DNA of 64,000 nt, taken from positions 487,108,376 through 487,172,375 of the forward strand of contig VDFB02270651.1 of the NCBI GenBank assembly GCA_007258455.2. Direction: 5' to 3'. Positions 46,494-58,101 of this stretch are shown piece after piece (the first letter of the stretch is position 1; each line of letters starts with the position of its first letter). A model generated the notes under the pieces. The model was not told where the DNA came from and searched no databases. It saw only the letters and a list, made by a program, of their open reading frames with translations. A program made the translations under genes and the position numbers. This stretch comes from Sequoia sempervirens (Eukaryota; Streptophyta; Pinopsida; Cupressales; Cupressaceae).

Positions 46494-48962
46494 TTACTCT
46501 TCCTTAGTTAAAAATTTATTTACCCATTTTTGGTATTCTTCATTAGTTGGCCAATCAAAATTAATTACCTCATTCACCTTGAGATTATAAGGTGTGTATT
46601 TAATTGCTACTTGATTTTCTTCCCTTTCAAAATATTCTAAGAACGAGCTGGTGCTAATGATTTTGTCCATAAAACTCACCAATAAATTGTAATCTGATTC
46701 ATCACAAATTAATTTAATTTTATCATTGATGACCTCATTTGCTTGATCCTACCACTATTGGAGTGACCTGATATTCCCCTACTCATCAATTATGTCAGGT
46801 AATAATGTGTTGCCCCAATCATCAAAATTCTTCACCAATTACCTGGTCTTCCTACTCAAGTCATCTGGTAAGGTCTGAAAACCTTGCAATGATTTAATTA
46901 AAACCTGAGTAGGCATTAATTATTGGGGCCTACTATTTATATCAAACCTTGAGGCCTTATACATTATGTCTAAATCATTGGCCATAGGGATCCAATTTTC
47001 AATTAATGGTATCACTATTTCTTGATCCCTATCAACATTCTTTATTGCATCTAATAATAAAGAATATATAGATGACAATCTATTATCTACCTTCTCATTT
47101 AGATGCCTTAATACAACAGTAACAACCTCCTTTTATTTTAGAAGGGCCCCTTCCTCACTTACCTTCAAAGATTCCTATAATTCTTAAATTTTATGCATTA
47201 GCTACTTCTTCGAAGGATGAATAGAGTATTCCATTTTTTCATCAATTTGTTCCAAAGAAGGGTTGAGGGAAGGAGTTTGACTGGGAGACACTGGTGTGGA
47301 AACAATAGAAGCAAGATGCACTAACCTTGATGTGGAAAGCAATGTACTGATCCCTAGAGCACTTGATGTATCCCCAATCTATTTGTACCTTAACCTATCC
47401 ACCTCAGTCTACAACTCAACATTCCTATGTTGTATCTTGCTATATTCCTCAATCAAGAGATTATATTTCTCCATTAGGCTTTTCTTTTCAGCCTCCTCTC
47501 TTTCAATAGTCTTTTGGGAAAATTTGGTCACATTTATAGTCAAATTAGTGGCCTCAGTGGTTGAGGTCTCTGAAGCCCTCTTTATTATTAACCCTCCTCT
47601 TAAATTTGGGCTAATATCAGTAACATTTGGCTTTCTCCCTTGAGGGGCCAATGCCCAGATTGCCAAGGTCTCATATTCTTCACTGAAAGCATAATCTTGC
47701 AATGTTGCCTTGACCTCTTCTTCAGAATCTTACAAGGGATGCTTGGACTTTAGAATAGCATTAAAAGCTATGACATATGAAATGTCCCATTTAGGAAAAA
47801 TCAAAATACTAGCCCAACTTACTAGCTTTCTCCCTTCCTCAAGAGTGATGTTCTTGAATTCATCCATTAATTTAGCTTTCACTTCATCATCAATCTCCTA
47901 GTCTAACCTGTCAGGTCTCAATTCTCTTCTCTTCTTACACTTATCTTGGTATTCTTCCAATTTCATTCTCCATACTAATTGCAATAAGACATGAGTTTTT
48001 ACAAATGCATTATCATCTAGAAACTTCTTACATGCCTCAATTCTTGCATCTTGCGCACATTTACCTTTCATATCCAAATTAGATAGAACCAACTTAGCTC
48101 ACCTAGGATGGGAAGGCATACCAATCTGCATTTCATGATCAGTGACAACAATTTCATCCACCATATCCTCATGTGGTTGATCAGTCTTTTGCCTCTTAGG
48201 ACTTGGATTGGATGGTGGTGGTGAAGGACTATCCTCAGGTGATGATTCCAAATCAATGATCCTAATTGCCCCAGGCGTTTTGAATTTTGTACTTGGTTCT
48301 ATAAGCAATTTCATTATTCTATCCTTTCTTCCTCATCCTATTATCATCTCTTATCCTCCTATAAATAGGCCTCTTTCCTGTATATTGGTATGTTGGCCTC
48401 ATTTCAATTGGCCTGACACCTTGCTCCTGTATACCCAGACTCAACTCCAAGTTTATCTTCTTAGTCCTCAAAGTACCCATGATTTCTTTGAATTTCTCCA
48501 TCAGAAAGTCAATTTTCTTATGGTATGGATTGAATTCCAACAATGGATCATACTTTGGATCCATTTTGTGTACAATAGCCAATAGCTTATCATAAGCTAT
48601 CCACTTCTCCTTGTTCAACTCCTACTTGCTTAGGTCAAATTCATTTCTAATCAAGTCCTCAGGAAAGTTGAACTCATGCACAAAATTACCATCTTTTACC
48701 CTTTGTCTAAAAAGGGAAAAGAAACCCTCAGGATCATGCTACCACTTAGGACCACACCTCAAATGATAATCTTCAAAGAATTTCCCAAAGTACACCTAGC
48801 CTCCTTTCGAAAAGACAAAATCTGACACCATAGTATAATCTGGGAAAAGCATTCCTTTACCCTTCCTAGTAAGGTTGTCCTCATTGATACAACCAATTTG
48901 CCACATAACCTCTATAAATACCACCCTTGGTGGCACATTATATGGAAATATATGAAGGGTCT
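46494..48962 (-). pseudogene. C-terminal part of the unknown ORF of the large element
   Basis: Minus strand. Open pieces at 48987-48796, 48618-48319, 48314-48099, 47901-48092, 47702-47409 and 46682-46494 read through as one protein with a few stops and shifts. Visible: an IFPYNVPPRVVFIEVMWQIG block at the start, a Ser/Pro/Asp-rich segment (SSPEDSPSPPPSNPSP) and a basic stretch with KRQKTD, a possible nuclear signal. Glu/Lys/Leu-rich segments follow (ARIEACKKFLDDN, EREEAEKKSLMEKYN), probably coiled coil. No zinc knuckle, DSG, YxDD or DDE motif. I do not recognise the family. Its other half lies at 60453-61599. Confidence 0.6.
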
Positions 48963-51297
48963 TGTTAGCTCTCAAAAACATAGGCAAGATACCTCAAGAG
49001 GCTGCCAATCTCTTGATACACTTTAAGGTAACAGACAAGATTGAAAGAATTCAACCTTCTACACTTTAGGTGCTGCAAGACATGGGTGGGTGTACCTCTC
49101 TGAATAATGCAATCTTGACTTGTAATTATCTTTTAAAATTTATTTGTCCACAATGCCAATTTGAGGTGAACAAATGAAATCCAATTCTAACACAACGACA
49201 ATATTCTGATCTAAATCCTAAATGCTCAATTTAAAGATATAAAGAAGCTGAATGAATTTAAAATGACAAAGTGCAGAGAATAGTGCCTTGTTGGGTATGT
49301 GGAGTCAAATGAGATCAAGATAAGCAACACTTTCTGGAGAAAACACAAATTATCTGGCATATGTTTTGTTTACAACTTGTATAAACATGCAACAATGTGA
49401 CTACTAAGTTCTACTTCAATAATCCAAAATGAGTTTCTCTAATTACTGTGATCAATAAAATGATTTAATATTTGCTTGAAAGAACCAGTTGATTGATCAC
49501 ACAAGTACAACAAATGTGTATTGATAAATCAAACATAAACTTGTTATGTTAATTTAAACAACCAAAAAAATCATTCATGGAGACAACTTAGCAGTATTTT
49601 CCATTTTAATTCAATAGATAATTGACACCAGAGAAATGCAGCAACATCAACTGAATCTCATAAATACCTCCATTGTGAAATCATGCAATAATAGCCTCTG
49701 GTCTGATAATTTTATTCTACTGTATCTACTTGTAGTATATCAAAAATCTAATTTTTGGTGCCAATTAACAACTACAACATGCTTATTTATACACCAGCAT
49801 GAGAAAAATATCAAAATAAAATATTATGTCGGCCCTCCACAAGATTCGGGCTCAAATTCAAGTCGGTAAGCAAGGGTCTCCAAGCGCTCAACATGTCGGC
49901 CACAAGATTTTGGAATTCTATTTTTACCAGTAGAATAGTCATCCAAACACAACATATCGTCCTACCAAAGACAATTCACTTGTTACCATCCCACGCTTTG
50001 TAATTCGCGTTCGCCATGACCACCCATTTGTTACATCGAAGCCAAGAAGTATCACCTTTGTTTCACTATAGCCTTAGGTAGTAGGTGAGATGTCATACAG
50101 ATTTCACTTCACTTCACCAAAAGTCCTTTAGTACCCGTAGGTTGTTATGAGACCATGCTTGTCACATTGAGGCCACATAGTAGTCTTTCATTCATTTGTG
50201 CTTCGCCATAACACTCGAGTATCATGGAGACCCCACACTGATCACTTTAAGTTTCACCAAGAGCCAAAAATTCATTTCCCAGTCACCGAGACATCCTACA
50301 TGCTATACCGAAGTCATGGAGGTTGCCCATGTTCCCTCGCTATAACATTGTCGAATCGAGGAGACCACATACCGAGATCAATATGTCAGGCTGAAAGGAA
50401 CTCATTATATCTAAGTCACCAGAACATAAGAAATCTCTCACTAAACTTCACATTTCATTCTACCCACTTCGCTATAGATCACAGATATCCGGGAGACCTA
50501 GTGGAGAAATCACCCTGTCCTGCCGAAAGCCGCGAGCCATAATATATCGCCAAGACACCAATGCACCCATATCGACAGAAAAGATTTGTCCAATGTATGT
50601 CGCTATAGGCTATCACACTCGAGGAGATGTTATAGAGTACACAATGTTTCACTGAAACACCCCAAGCACATACCAATTCGCTAAGACAAGTCAGAACTCC
50701 CGCCGAAGCTCCTTCATCGTACTCCATCGGCGAGACCAAAGGTCACTCACTGAGACCCTACGACGAAGTATCCAAGTTTGGCTGAAGATAATCCATAATG
50801 CGCTTGTCACTGAGACATGCTAGCTTGACCATTTGACTCCTACCGATGAATCCTCTCACACGCACAAGTCGGGGAGACAAAAAAGCTTAGTGAGAACCTA
50901 TCCCGAAAGACATAAGATATGCCGATAGGAGCTACCACGGTCTCCGAAACAATATGAATGTAATGCTGATAACTGCCAATAGACAAATGCCAGTTTCCAC
51001 AACAAAGAACATATCATTCTAAGAACCACCTGCAGGAAAAAATCCATTTGCTGTGATAGCTAATAAGTCTTGCCGATAGGCAACATAGACTTATTGCAAG
51101 CAGAAGAAGCACAACGGGTCGAGGAGATAAGAATGAACCTATGCCAATAGGGACCCAGACATGAAAAATGCACAACACGATTGATTCAATGGGACAATAT
51201 GGAAAACTATGGGTGAAAAATGCATATGGTCAGACCAAAACTGGAAGCTTATGAATGAAAACTTATGTAAAAACACCAAATTTGTATAGTTCTAACA
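48963..51297 (-). repeat. 3' LTR of the Tat element
   Basis: 2335 bp, nearly collinear with 58102-60452. It contains a CpG-richer half (about 49850-51130) with repeated GAGAC-type words. It should carry the promoter and polyadenylation signals of the element. Confidence 0.92.
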
Positions 51298-51539
51298 GTG
51301 GCTCCGTCTGGGGATGAATGATAGTAAGATCATTACAAGGATCCAAAATCTTTGGGTGAGCAGACCAAAAACAAAATGATGAACCAGTGACAAGCAATGG
51401 AAATGAATGGAAAGTGAAATGGATGCAAAGTGGGAGTGAATGAAAAGTGAATGCAATATGGAGGTGAATGGAAAATGAGAGTGGAATGGAGGTGGATGAA
51501 AACCTAAAACTACTATGCATGGAAAATAATTTTTAAGAG

Positions 51540-52760
51540 GATACACAAGAGTTGTCCATTCAGTGGCAACCCTTAATCCTCTGTGTTGCTCAAGTGAAGA
51601 AAAGCTTCAAGAATTTCCCATGAATAGGCAATTCCTGATCTTCACCAGCCATGTTCTATAGATAATATGAGTCTTCACCCCTTTTTCCAACAACAAGAAA
51701 AGGTCCCAGCCAAATAGCTTCAAATTTACCATGCTTTCCTTTCTCCTGACACCTTGCATTCCACATCAACACCAAATCATTTTCTTCAAATTTTCTATTC
51801 TTTTCCTTCTTATCAAATAGATACTTCATCTATGCTTGTAACTTCATGTTTTGACTTTGGGCCTCTCTCCTTACTTCATCCAGCTCAACAAGTTGCTCCA
51901 TCCTATCTTCCATGGGTTCAAGAATTTCCAAATCTTCCTATAAGACAAACTTGTAAACTGGTAACAAATTCTGCAAAGGCATCATAGCTTGTGCTCCATA
52001 TACTAATTCAAATGGAGATTTTCCAATTGCCTTTTTCATAGTGATCCTATCAGCTCACACAGCCAATTTCAACATTGAATCCCAAGCCTTCTTGTTATGT
52101 CCCAGCATCCTCTTTATAATCTTCAAGAGACTCTTATTGCTGGACTCTGCTTGACCATTGGTTTGTGGATGATAAGGAGATGCATAAGAAATAGTAATTC
52201 CATACTTATCACAAAAGCTTTTGAATTCATCTAACCTGAAGCACAACCCATTATTAGTGATTATCCTCAATGGTGTGCCAAATCTGGTGATAATGTTGTC
52301 CATCAAGAAATTTGTTACGACTTTACTTGTAGCCTACTTGGCTGGGATTGCCTCCACCCATTTTGTAAAATAATCAGTGGCAACTAGTATCCACCTATGT
52401 CCTCCACTTGACCTCTCCTATATCTCTCCAATGAAATCAATTCCCCATTGATGAAAAGGGGCATCAACCTGTAGAGGTTGAAGTGGCAAAGCACCCTAAT
52501 ACTTCAATTTTCCAGAAAACTTTTGGTAAGCCTCACATTTTCACATGTGTAAAGGAATCATTAAAAACCTTTGGCCAATAATACCTAGCCCTGAGAATTT
52601 TGTGTGCAGTTTTCTTTGTTGAATAATGGCTTCCACAAAATCCTTCATGCATTTCCTTCAAAACATGCTTATCCTCTAACTCATCCAAACATAACAACAA
52701 TATGTCATCCTTGTTTTTCCAAAATAGATCACCATCCATAAAAACATATTTGGATGCCTA
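51540..52760 (-). pseudogene. Tat integrase, broken
   Basis: Minus strand. The zinc-binding part lies at 52739-52533 (EMHEGFCGSHYSTKKTAHKI, then a shift before the KCEAYQK cysteine motif). The core lies at about 52480-52055: HQWGIDFIGEI (first Asp), IITNNGLCF, where the second catalytic Asp of TDNG is Asn, and PYHPQTNGQAESSNKSL with the Glu. The C-terminal part, with MWNARCQEKGKHGKFEAIWLG-like sequence, continues to about 51540. The D to N change and several stops make it inactive. Confidence 0.85.
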
Positions 52761-53135
52761 CAACTTCAAAGTTCTCCTTTGACTGTCACTTAATCCATCT
52801 GGACATTTCATATATTTAAGATAATGCATAACATGAGTATACCAAGGAGTATGTTCAATGCGTGCAACTGCAGCCCCTTCCTCAACATTACAGATCATAT
52901 TTGCCCCAATATTAGTTTCTGCCATTAGCTTAGCGAAGCCTTGGCCTCTTACCAACTTAGTGATCTATATTTCCATGTCGAATTCTTGAATTTTGTTGAT
53001 CCATCTGCATCTTTTCCCTGTAACTTTTGATTGTGTTAAAATGTCTTTGACAAAAGCATGAGGGACATAAGCAATTACCTTTGCTCCAACAAGATATGGA
53101 CTGAATACTGTTGTGGCCTTTACCAATGCAAAAGC
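52758..53135 (-). pseudogene. Tail of the degenerate RNase H and linker to integrase
   Basis: Minus strand, continuing the RT frame after one TAG. The block AFALVKATTVFSPYLVGAKV, then KRCRWINKIQEFDMEI, is the C-terminal half of gypsy RNase H. The NIGANMICNVEEGAAVARIE region is a linker to the integrase zinc finger. TAG stops replace expected glutamines. Confidence 0.75.
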
Positions 53136-54440
53136 CTATTTTTCCATTATGTCATACTTCAATTCAGACCCTTGTAATGATTTACTAAAGAAAGACACAG
53201 GCTGTTCATAACCATCCTCATTCTTTTGTAACATAACAACAGCAATAGTATGCATTGAGGCAAAAGAAAAAATCTGAAAGGGCTTTGTAAAATCTGGAGA
53301 TTTAAGAATAGGAGCCTCTTTGATAGCCTTTTTGATAGACATAAAAGCATCCAAAGCTTCAGCAGTCCAATCCATTTTTTGTCCTTTCTTCAACATCTTA
53401 GATATGGTCTTGATGATCTCAGCAAAATTAGAAACAAATATTCTAACAAAATTAATTTGTCCAAAGAATGACTGTATAGCCTTGACAGTTTTGGGAATAG
53501 GAATTTTATCAATAGCTTCCACCCTCTCAAGATCTATTCTAATTCCCTCTTTTGAAATAATATGCCCCAAGAGCTTACCCTCTGTGACTGTAAAATGACA
53601 TTTCTTTGGATTTAAACTAATACCGTATTCAAGAGCTTTAATAAATACCTTTTCAAGATGCTTCACATGATCTTCAACCTTCTTTGAATAAGCAGTCAAG
53701 TCATCTTGGTACACCACAATGATAACATTAATCAAATTAGCAAATGCTACATCCATGGCTCTTTGGAAAGTTGCTCCAGCATTGGTGAGACCAAATGGCA
53801 TTCTTATGTATACATATGTTCCCCAAGGAGTTGTAAATGTCATCTTGTATTGCTTAGATTCCTTGACCTTGACTTGATTGTATCCAAAAAACCCATCCAT
53901 CATAGATAACAGCTCAGCGCCTGTCACCTTATGTAGTATAGCTTCCATATTTGGTAGAGAATAATTATCCTTAAGAGATGCCACATTTAAATTCCTAAAG
54001 TCAACACACAATCTGATGTCACCATTCTTCTTTCTTATAGGAACTATATTTGAAACCCAGGTTGAATGTATGATTGGTTTAATGATTCCTCCATCCCTGA
54101 GCTTTGTTAATTCCTCCTGCATCTTAGGCTCCAGCGTTGGGTTTATAGGCCTTTGCTTCTGTCTAAAAGGCTTGGCATCTGGCTTCAATGGTATTTTATG
54201 CTGAAATAAATCTTCCCTATACGCTTTCAGATCTTCATATGACCAAGCAAACACATGTTTATACTCTCTCAATAGTTCAATTAGCATTCTTCTAATTGTA
54301 GGGCTGATCTTCTTTCCAATGTATACCTTTCTTGGTGCTATTTCAGTCCCCAAGTTAATCTCCTCAACATCTTCCTTTCTAACTGGTGTTTGCTTCATAA
54401 GGGACAGATCACTTCTATCATACACCCTTTCTAGTGCCAC
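53136..54440 (-). CDS. Tat reverse transcriptase with degenerate RNase H (long open frame of a pol)
   Basis: 434 codons without a stop. RT blocks in order: FRQKQRPINPTLEPKMQEEL (about residues 92-111), KLRDGGIIKP (113-122), IRKKNGDIRLCVDFRNLN (135-152), SMMDGFFGYNQV (179-190, first Asp) and RMPFGLTNAGATFQRAM (213-229). The catalytic YQDD at residues 244-247 is intact. The RNase H part (about 383-434) reads QIFSFASMHTIAVVML: the family-typical TDAS is SFAS here, so the first catalytic Asp is absent. Tat elements commonly have this degenerate RNase H, with another domain doing the cutting. The start is arbitrary: the frame continues upstream through one TAG into the archaeal-type RNase H. It is a fragment of a longer pol and not a free-standing gene. 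Confidence 0.85.
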   Translation of the reverse strand: MALERVYDRSDLSLMKQTPVRKEDVEEINLGTEIAPRKVYIGKKISPTIRRMLIELLREYKHVFAWSYEDLKAYREDLFQHKIPLKPDAKPFRQKQRPINPTLEPKMQEELTKLRDGGIIKPIIHSTWVSNIVPIRKKNGDIRLCVDFRNLNVASLKDNYSLPNMEAILHKVTGAELLSMMDGFFGYNQVKVKESKQYKMTFTTPWGTYVYIRMPFGLTNAGATFQRAMDVAFANLINVIIVVYQDDLTAYSKKVEDHVKHLEKVFIKALEYGISLNPKKCHFTVTEGKLLGHIISKEGIRIDLERVEAIDKIPIPKTVKAIQSFFGQINFVRIFVSNFAEIIKTISKMLKKGQKMDWTAEALDAFMSIKKAIKEAPILKSPDFTKPFQIFSFASMHTIAVVMLQKNEDGYEQPVSFFSKSLQGSELKYDIMEK

Positions 54441-54470
54441 TAATCCTTTAAGGAGCTTGTTTGTTTTGAG

Positions 54471-55061
54471 CTATAAGATCTCCTTACCAAACACAGTTTG
54501 TTTCCCATCTACTTCCTCAATAAAGCAATTAAAATCAATCTCCTGTGCTTCACACTGATCTATACAATTGAGGAATTTCAAAAGATCATCATCATCATTG
54601 AAAACCTGCCAACTATAAATATTATCAGGGACAACAGGCCTTATCTTGAACTCAATCTGTGATACCCTAGCTAATGTGATATCATCCTTCTTTAGCACCA
54701 CATTTGCTAAAAAATCAGCCATTATGTTATTTGATCTGTCAATCCACTCAATTAAAAATGCATCAAACAACTCAATTGTATCCCATTCAAAATTCATGTA
54801 TTGTTTTAATATTTTGTACTTTGCTACATATTTTGATTTAACTTGTGAAACAACCAACTCAAAATCGCCCAATACAGCCAACAACTTAATCTTGTGTTTC
54901 ACAACTATGTTTAAGCCTGTCAATAAAGCTTCATACTCTGCCACATTGTTTGTGCATTCAAATGCTAACATAAAAGAATATTTAAAAGTAATACCTCTAG
55001 GTGAAACAAATACAATCCCAGCTCCATTACCTTCTTGACTGCAAGCTCCATCAAAGTACAT
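54471..55061 (-). CDS. Archaeal-type RNase H domain of the Tat pol
   Basis: 196 codons, open. Catalytic residues in order: MYFDGACSQEGNGAGIVFVS (Asp at 4), NNVAEYEALLTGL (Glu at about 42-45), LGDFELVVSQVKS (Asp at about 65-68) and NNIMADFLAN (Asp at about 110-116). This D-E-D-D arrangement and the YFDGA opening identify an aRNH-type domain. It shares the frame of the protease (55835 on) and of the RT, from which only the TAG at 54471-54473 separates it. It would digest RNA in the RNA:DNA hybrid. Here it lies before RT, whereas many angiosperm Tat elements are described with it after the RT-RNase H. Confidence 0.85.
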   Translation of the reverse strand: MYFDGACSQEGNGAGIVFVSPRGITFKYSFMLAFECTNNVAEYEALLTGLNIVVKHKIKLLAVLGDFELVVSQVKSKYVAKYKILKQYMNFEWDTIELFDAFLIEWIDRSNNIMADFLANVVLKKDDITLARVSQIEFKIRPVVPDNIYSWQVFNDDDDLLKFLNCIDQCEAQEIDFNCFIEEVDGKQTVFGKEIL

Positions 55062-55187
55062 CTTCCATACACCATTGAAATTTTGTGTAGCATGCTTTTC
55101 AATTGGATCACTATTTATTAATTCTAGCTGGGCTAGTTCAATCTTAAAACTCCCAAGATCAACATCAAAAAAACAATTAATCTGATC

Positions 55188-55835
55188 CTATGGTACACAT
55201 TCAACAAGCTGATTCATTCTTGGCTCTCTGTATAACTTCACATCTTGACCATTCACTAGAATAGTAGCATAAGACAAATCAAATTGGACATTTCCTCCAA
55301 CTGTTGCTGTCCATTGTCTCGACAAAAGCATACCAAACTTTGGAAGAGTATCAATAACTGTTATATCTATATTATAAGCCACTTGTGGATAAGTAGCCAA
55401 TTTGACTTCAACATCTTTCATAATACCAACCACAGGAATAGGTCTGTTATCCATTGCATAACACTTGCCTCCAATGATATCAACCCACATACCAAGTTGT
55501 TTCATCACTCCAACAGGCATGATGTTTATAGCAACACCAAAATCTATCATCCAGTTCCTTAACAATTTGTTATTAACAAGAAACATAGTAAAAAAGGGAT
55601 AAACTTGAGGAGGAGTTGATAATATATCACTCAAGTAGACTTCAGAATTATTTATCTTCTCTTGCCTATTGACTACTTTAACAGTTATTTTATTTTCAGC
55701 ATTCACATGTTCTCCATTCGTTATTAATTGAAGAACAATATCCCTATATTCTTTAATTTTTATCATCTCAAGTAGTGGAATAGACATTTTTACCTGGGAC
55801 AATGCCTGAGCGAAATCAAAAGAGGAAATCTCCAC
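55188..55835 (-). pseudogene. Tat protease, active site altered
   Basis: 215 open codons in the same frame as the downstream pol. The pre-protease block FAQALSQVKMSIPLLEMIKI comes first. The active-site loop reads MIDFGVAINIMPVGVMKQLGM: the catalytic triplet D-S-G is D-F-G, so activity is doubtful. The second loop, PKFGMLLSRQWTATVGG, is present. The frame ends at a TAG (55185-55187), again where a glutamine would fit (CVPQD). Confidence 0.83.
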
Positions 55836-56329
55836 CTTGACAGTCTTCTTTAATTCTAGCGCTTCTCTTTTGTTTTCTTCTTTTTCTTTTTGACTGGACT
55901 GGTCAGGAATCTATATTTCTCTATTTAATTCCTTTACTTCCTCCTTTTGGCCTAGTTTATGTTCAATCTTATCATGCTGCTTGTTTTCTAGCTTCTTTAC
56001 AATTTCTTATGTTTCCTTTTGATATTTTATAAAAATTCCCCTAGGAACCCCATCTTGCTCATTTACTTTTATGTTTCTCAACCAGTATTGATTTTTGGCT
56101 TTCTCAACTGCAACAACAGTGATCCTTTCTATTTCATTCTCAGTAAGTCTCCTCACACTGCATTGAGTAGGCACTACAACAGGATGTGGCTCGATGTAAT
56201 CTTCATTAGAATCATAAAAAATCTATTGTTCAGCCATATGGACATTATACTTCTAATTGGAGACATCATATTCATAGCCTTCATCCTCTAAAGATGAGTT
56301 TCTTTCCTCAGCATGGTGAAAAATATTTG

Positions 56330-57951
56330 AAGTCAAATATACAGTGTGATCTTCTCCATTATTTTCCCTCAGCATTCCTTCTTCTTGCATCCTTTGAGCT
56401 ACAACACAATAGTCTGGAGAATGTGGCTGATTACAAACTTCACAAAAAAATTACTACTCACCATGTAAGTTCCCTTCTTGCTCAATGGATCAGGGGTCTC
56501 TTTGTTTCTGGGTTCGGCTGATATAGGTTTCCCATCTTTCCAGTCTGTATTGTAAGGCATATCATGCAGTCTTGGCCTTTCATTTATGTTCTCATTTATG
56601 TATGTATTCTCCTATCTGTATTGATAATTATTGTTTTGCTGAGGAGGCCTCGAGTTGTCTCTTTACTAATTATACTGGCAACCTTCCTATTATTTTCAAT
56701 TGTCAATGCAATCTTATATGCTTCAGCCAGACCTCTTGGAAATCTATTTCTCAGTTTGTACCCTGTTTTGGGATCAAATGCATTTAAATAAACACTTAAA
56801 GCTATAGAATCTGGCAACCTTGATCCAGGAGGTACCTTAGTCTACAATTTGTTAAATATTTGATTGAAATCATAAATTGAATCATTTTGATTTTTCTGAA
56901 TCCTCATCAGTTCATGAAGAGCTGCATCTAGTGCATTTAGATTTCCATACTGCTCTAGGAATCGATCTTGGAACACTTGAAGAGAATTAATTGAATATAT
57001 TGGCAAGCTATTAAACCAATCCCTAGAATCTTCAATAAGTGACATCATAAACAACCTCATGTGCAATTCTTCATATAGCATACCTATATCTTGAATGAAC
57101 ACATTGAAATTCCTTAGATGTTCTTCAGTAGTGACTGCATTTCTCCCTGTAAACTTGGGAACCAGACCTCTCCAGCTGCTATCCATAGGGTAAGGGCATA
57201 GATGGAATCCTACCAAATCAAACTGCCTAATCATTGTTGCCTATTGGTGAGGGGGAGGGATAGGTGGATAATGATACTGATGCATAGTATTATTGTATTG
57301 TGCATTATGCTAAGGGATGTGATGCTGACCAGGAGGTGGATGCATATTCGCATGATGTGTGGGAATATGAGGGGGATTACCTGGCTACTTATAGTGATTC
57401 CCACCCTGATTGTAAGGAACATTTTGTTGATTGGAGGATCCTGCACCATGATCACCTTGCTTGTGAGGTGGAACATACTTTGAGCCACCAGCCATCTGAT
57501 CAACAATTTGGGATTTCTGTAATTTAGCCTCCAACTCCTTTATCCTTTTCTCTTGTTGTTTGAACTGTGCCTTTACTTCCTCAGGAAGCTCATGATCAAC
57601 AATCATATTTTTGTTATTCTTCATCTTCTGATCATATTCATGCTGAATTTTGAGTCGTTCAGGCTCAAGTCTAGCTTCAAACTCAGCCTATTTCTTAACT
57701 TCAAGCTCAGCTTGCTTCTGAGGATTATAAAATGGATTTAATTGCTCCTTAGGGGTACACAGTTATGCACTTGAATAATCCTTCCATGTATCATAGCGAT
57801 CTACTTTGTCTGTACCTGTCAGATACATATCCTCATTTATCTTTTTTCCTTTATCAACATTGTCATCCTTATGAATCCACTTATTGCTGTTAGTAGGAGC
57901 ACCTGTATCACCTCCCCTATATTGAGATCTTCTTCCATTCATGATGAACAA
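56330..57951 (-). pseudogene. Tat gag, broken
   Basis: The start at 57951 (MFIMNGRRSQYRGGDTG) is a plausible gag start, shortly after the primer site. A Lys/Glu/Gln-rich coiled-coil-like stretch is at 57624-57385 (EEVKAQFKQQEKRIKELEAK). The gag body at 57234-56842 has WRGLVPKFTGRNAVTTEEHL, MMSLIEDSRDWFNSLP and FQDRFLEQYGNLNALDAALH, continuing into 56817-56596. A compact knuckle near 56455-56410 reads CEVCNQPHSPDYC (CX2CX3HX4C, one residue short of the usual). A charged linker runs to the protease. Frameshifts join the pieces. Confidence 0.8.
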
Positions 57952-58080
57952 CTACAAAAATTTATGTCAGAGTCGCCACTCACTTTAATCAAAAATGAGA
58001 AAAATGTTCAATATTTCTTGTTCCCAGCGGAGTCTATTCAAGATTTCTGACTCTATGATTAAGGCCTAGATTTTGGTTGC

Positions 58081-58098
58081 TCCCCAGTGGAGTCGCCA
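58081..58098 (-). other. Primer binding site of the Tat element
   Basis: On the minus strand TGGCGACTCCACTGGGGA begins three bases after the 5' LTR. This sequence is the type reported for plant Ogre/Tat elements (a tRNA-Arg complement, from memory). Confidence 0.82.
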
Positions 58099-58101
58099 AT
58101 T

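Noticed and set aside
50198..50739. ORFs of 114 and 86 codons (also 59285-59865)
   Set aside because: They lie inside the Tat LTRs on the strand opposite the element or across the GAGAC field. Both LTR copies carry them with frameshifts, so they are chance frames.
53320..54558. Several plus-strand ORFs opposite the Tat pol
   Set aside because: They are antisense shadows of the conserved RT and RNase H frames.
57202..57527. Histidine- and methionine-rich ORFs on both strands
   Set aside because: They shadow a low-complexity linker of the Tat gag.
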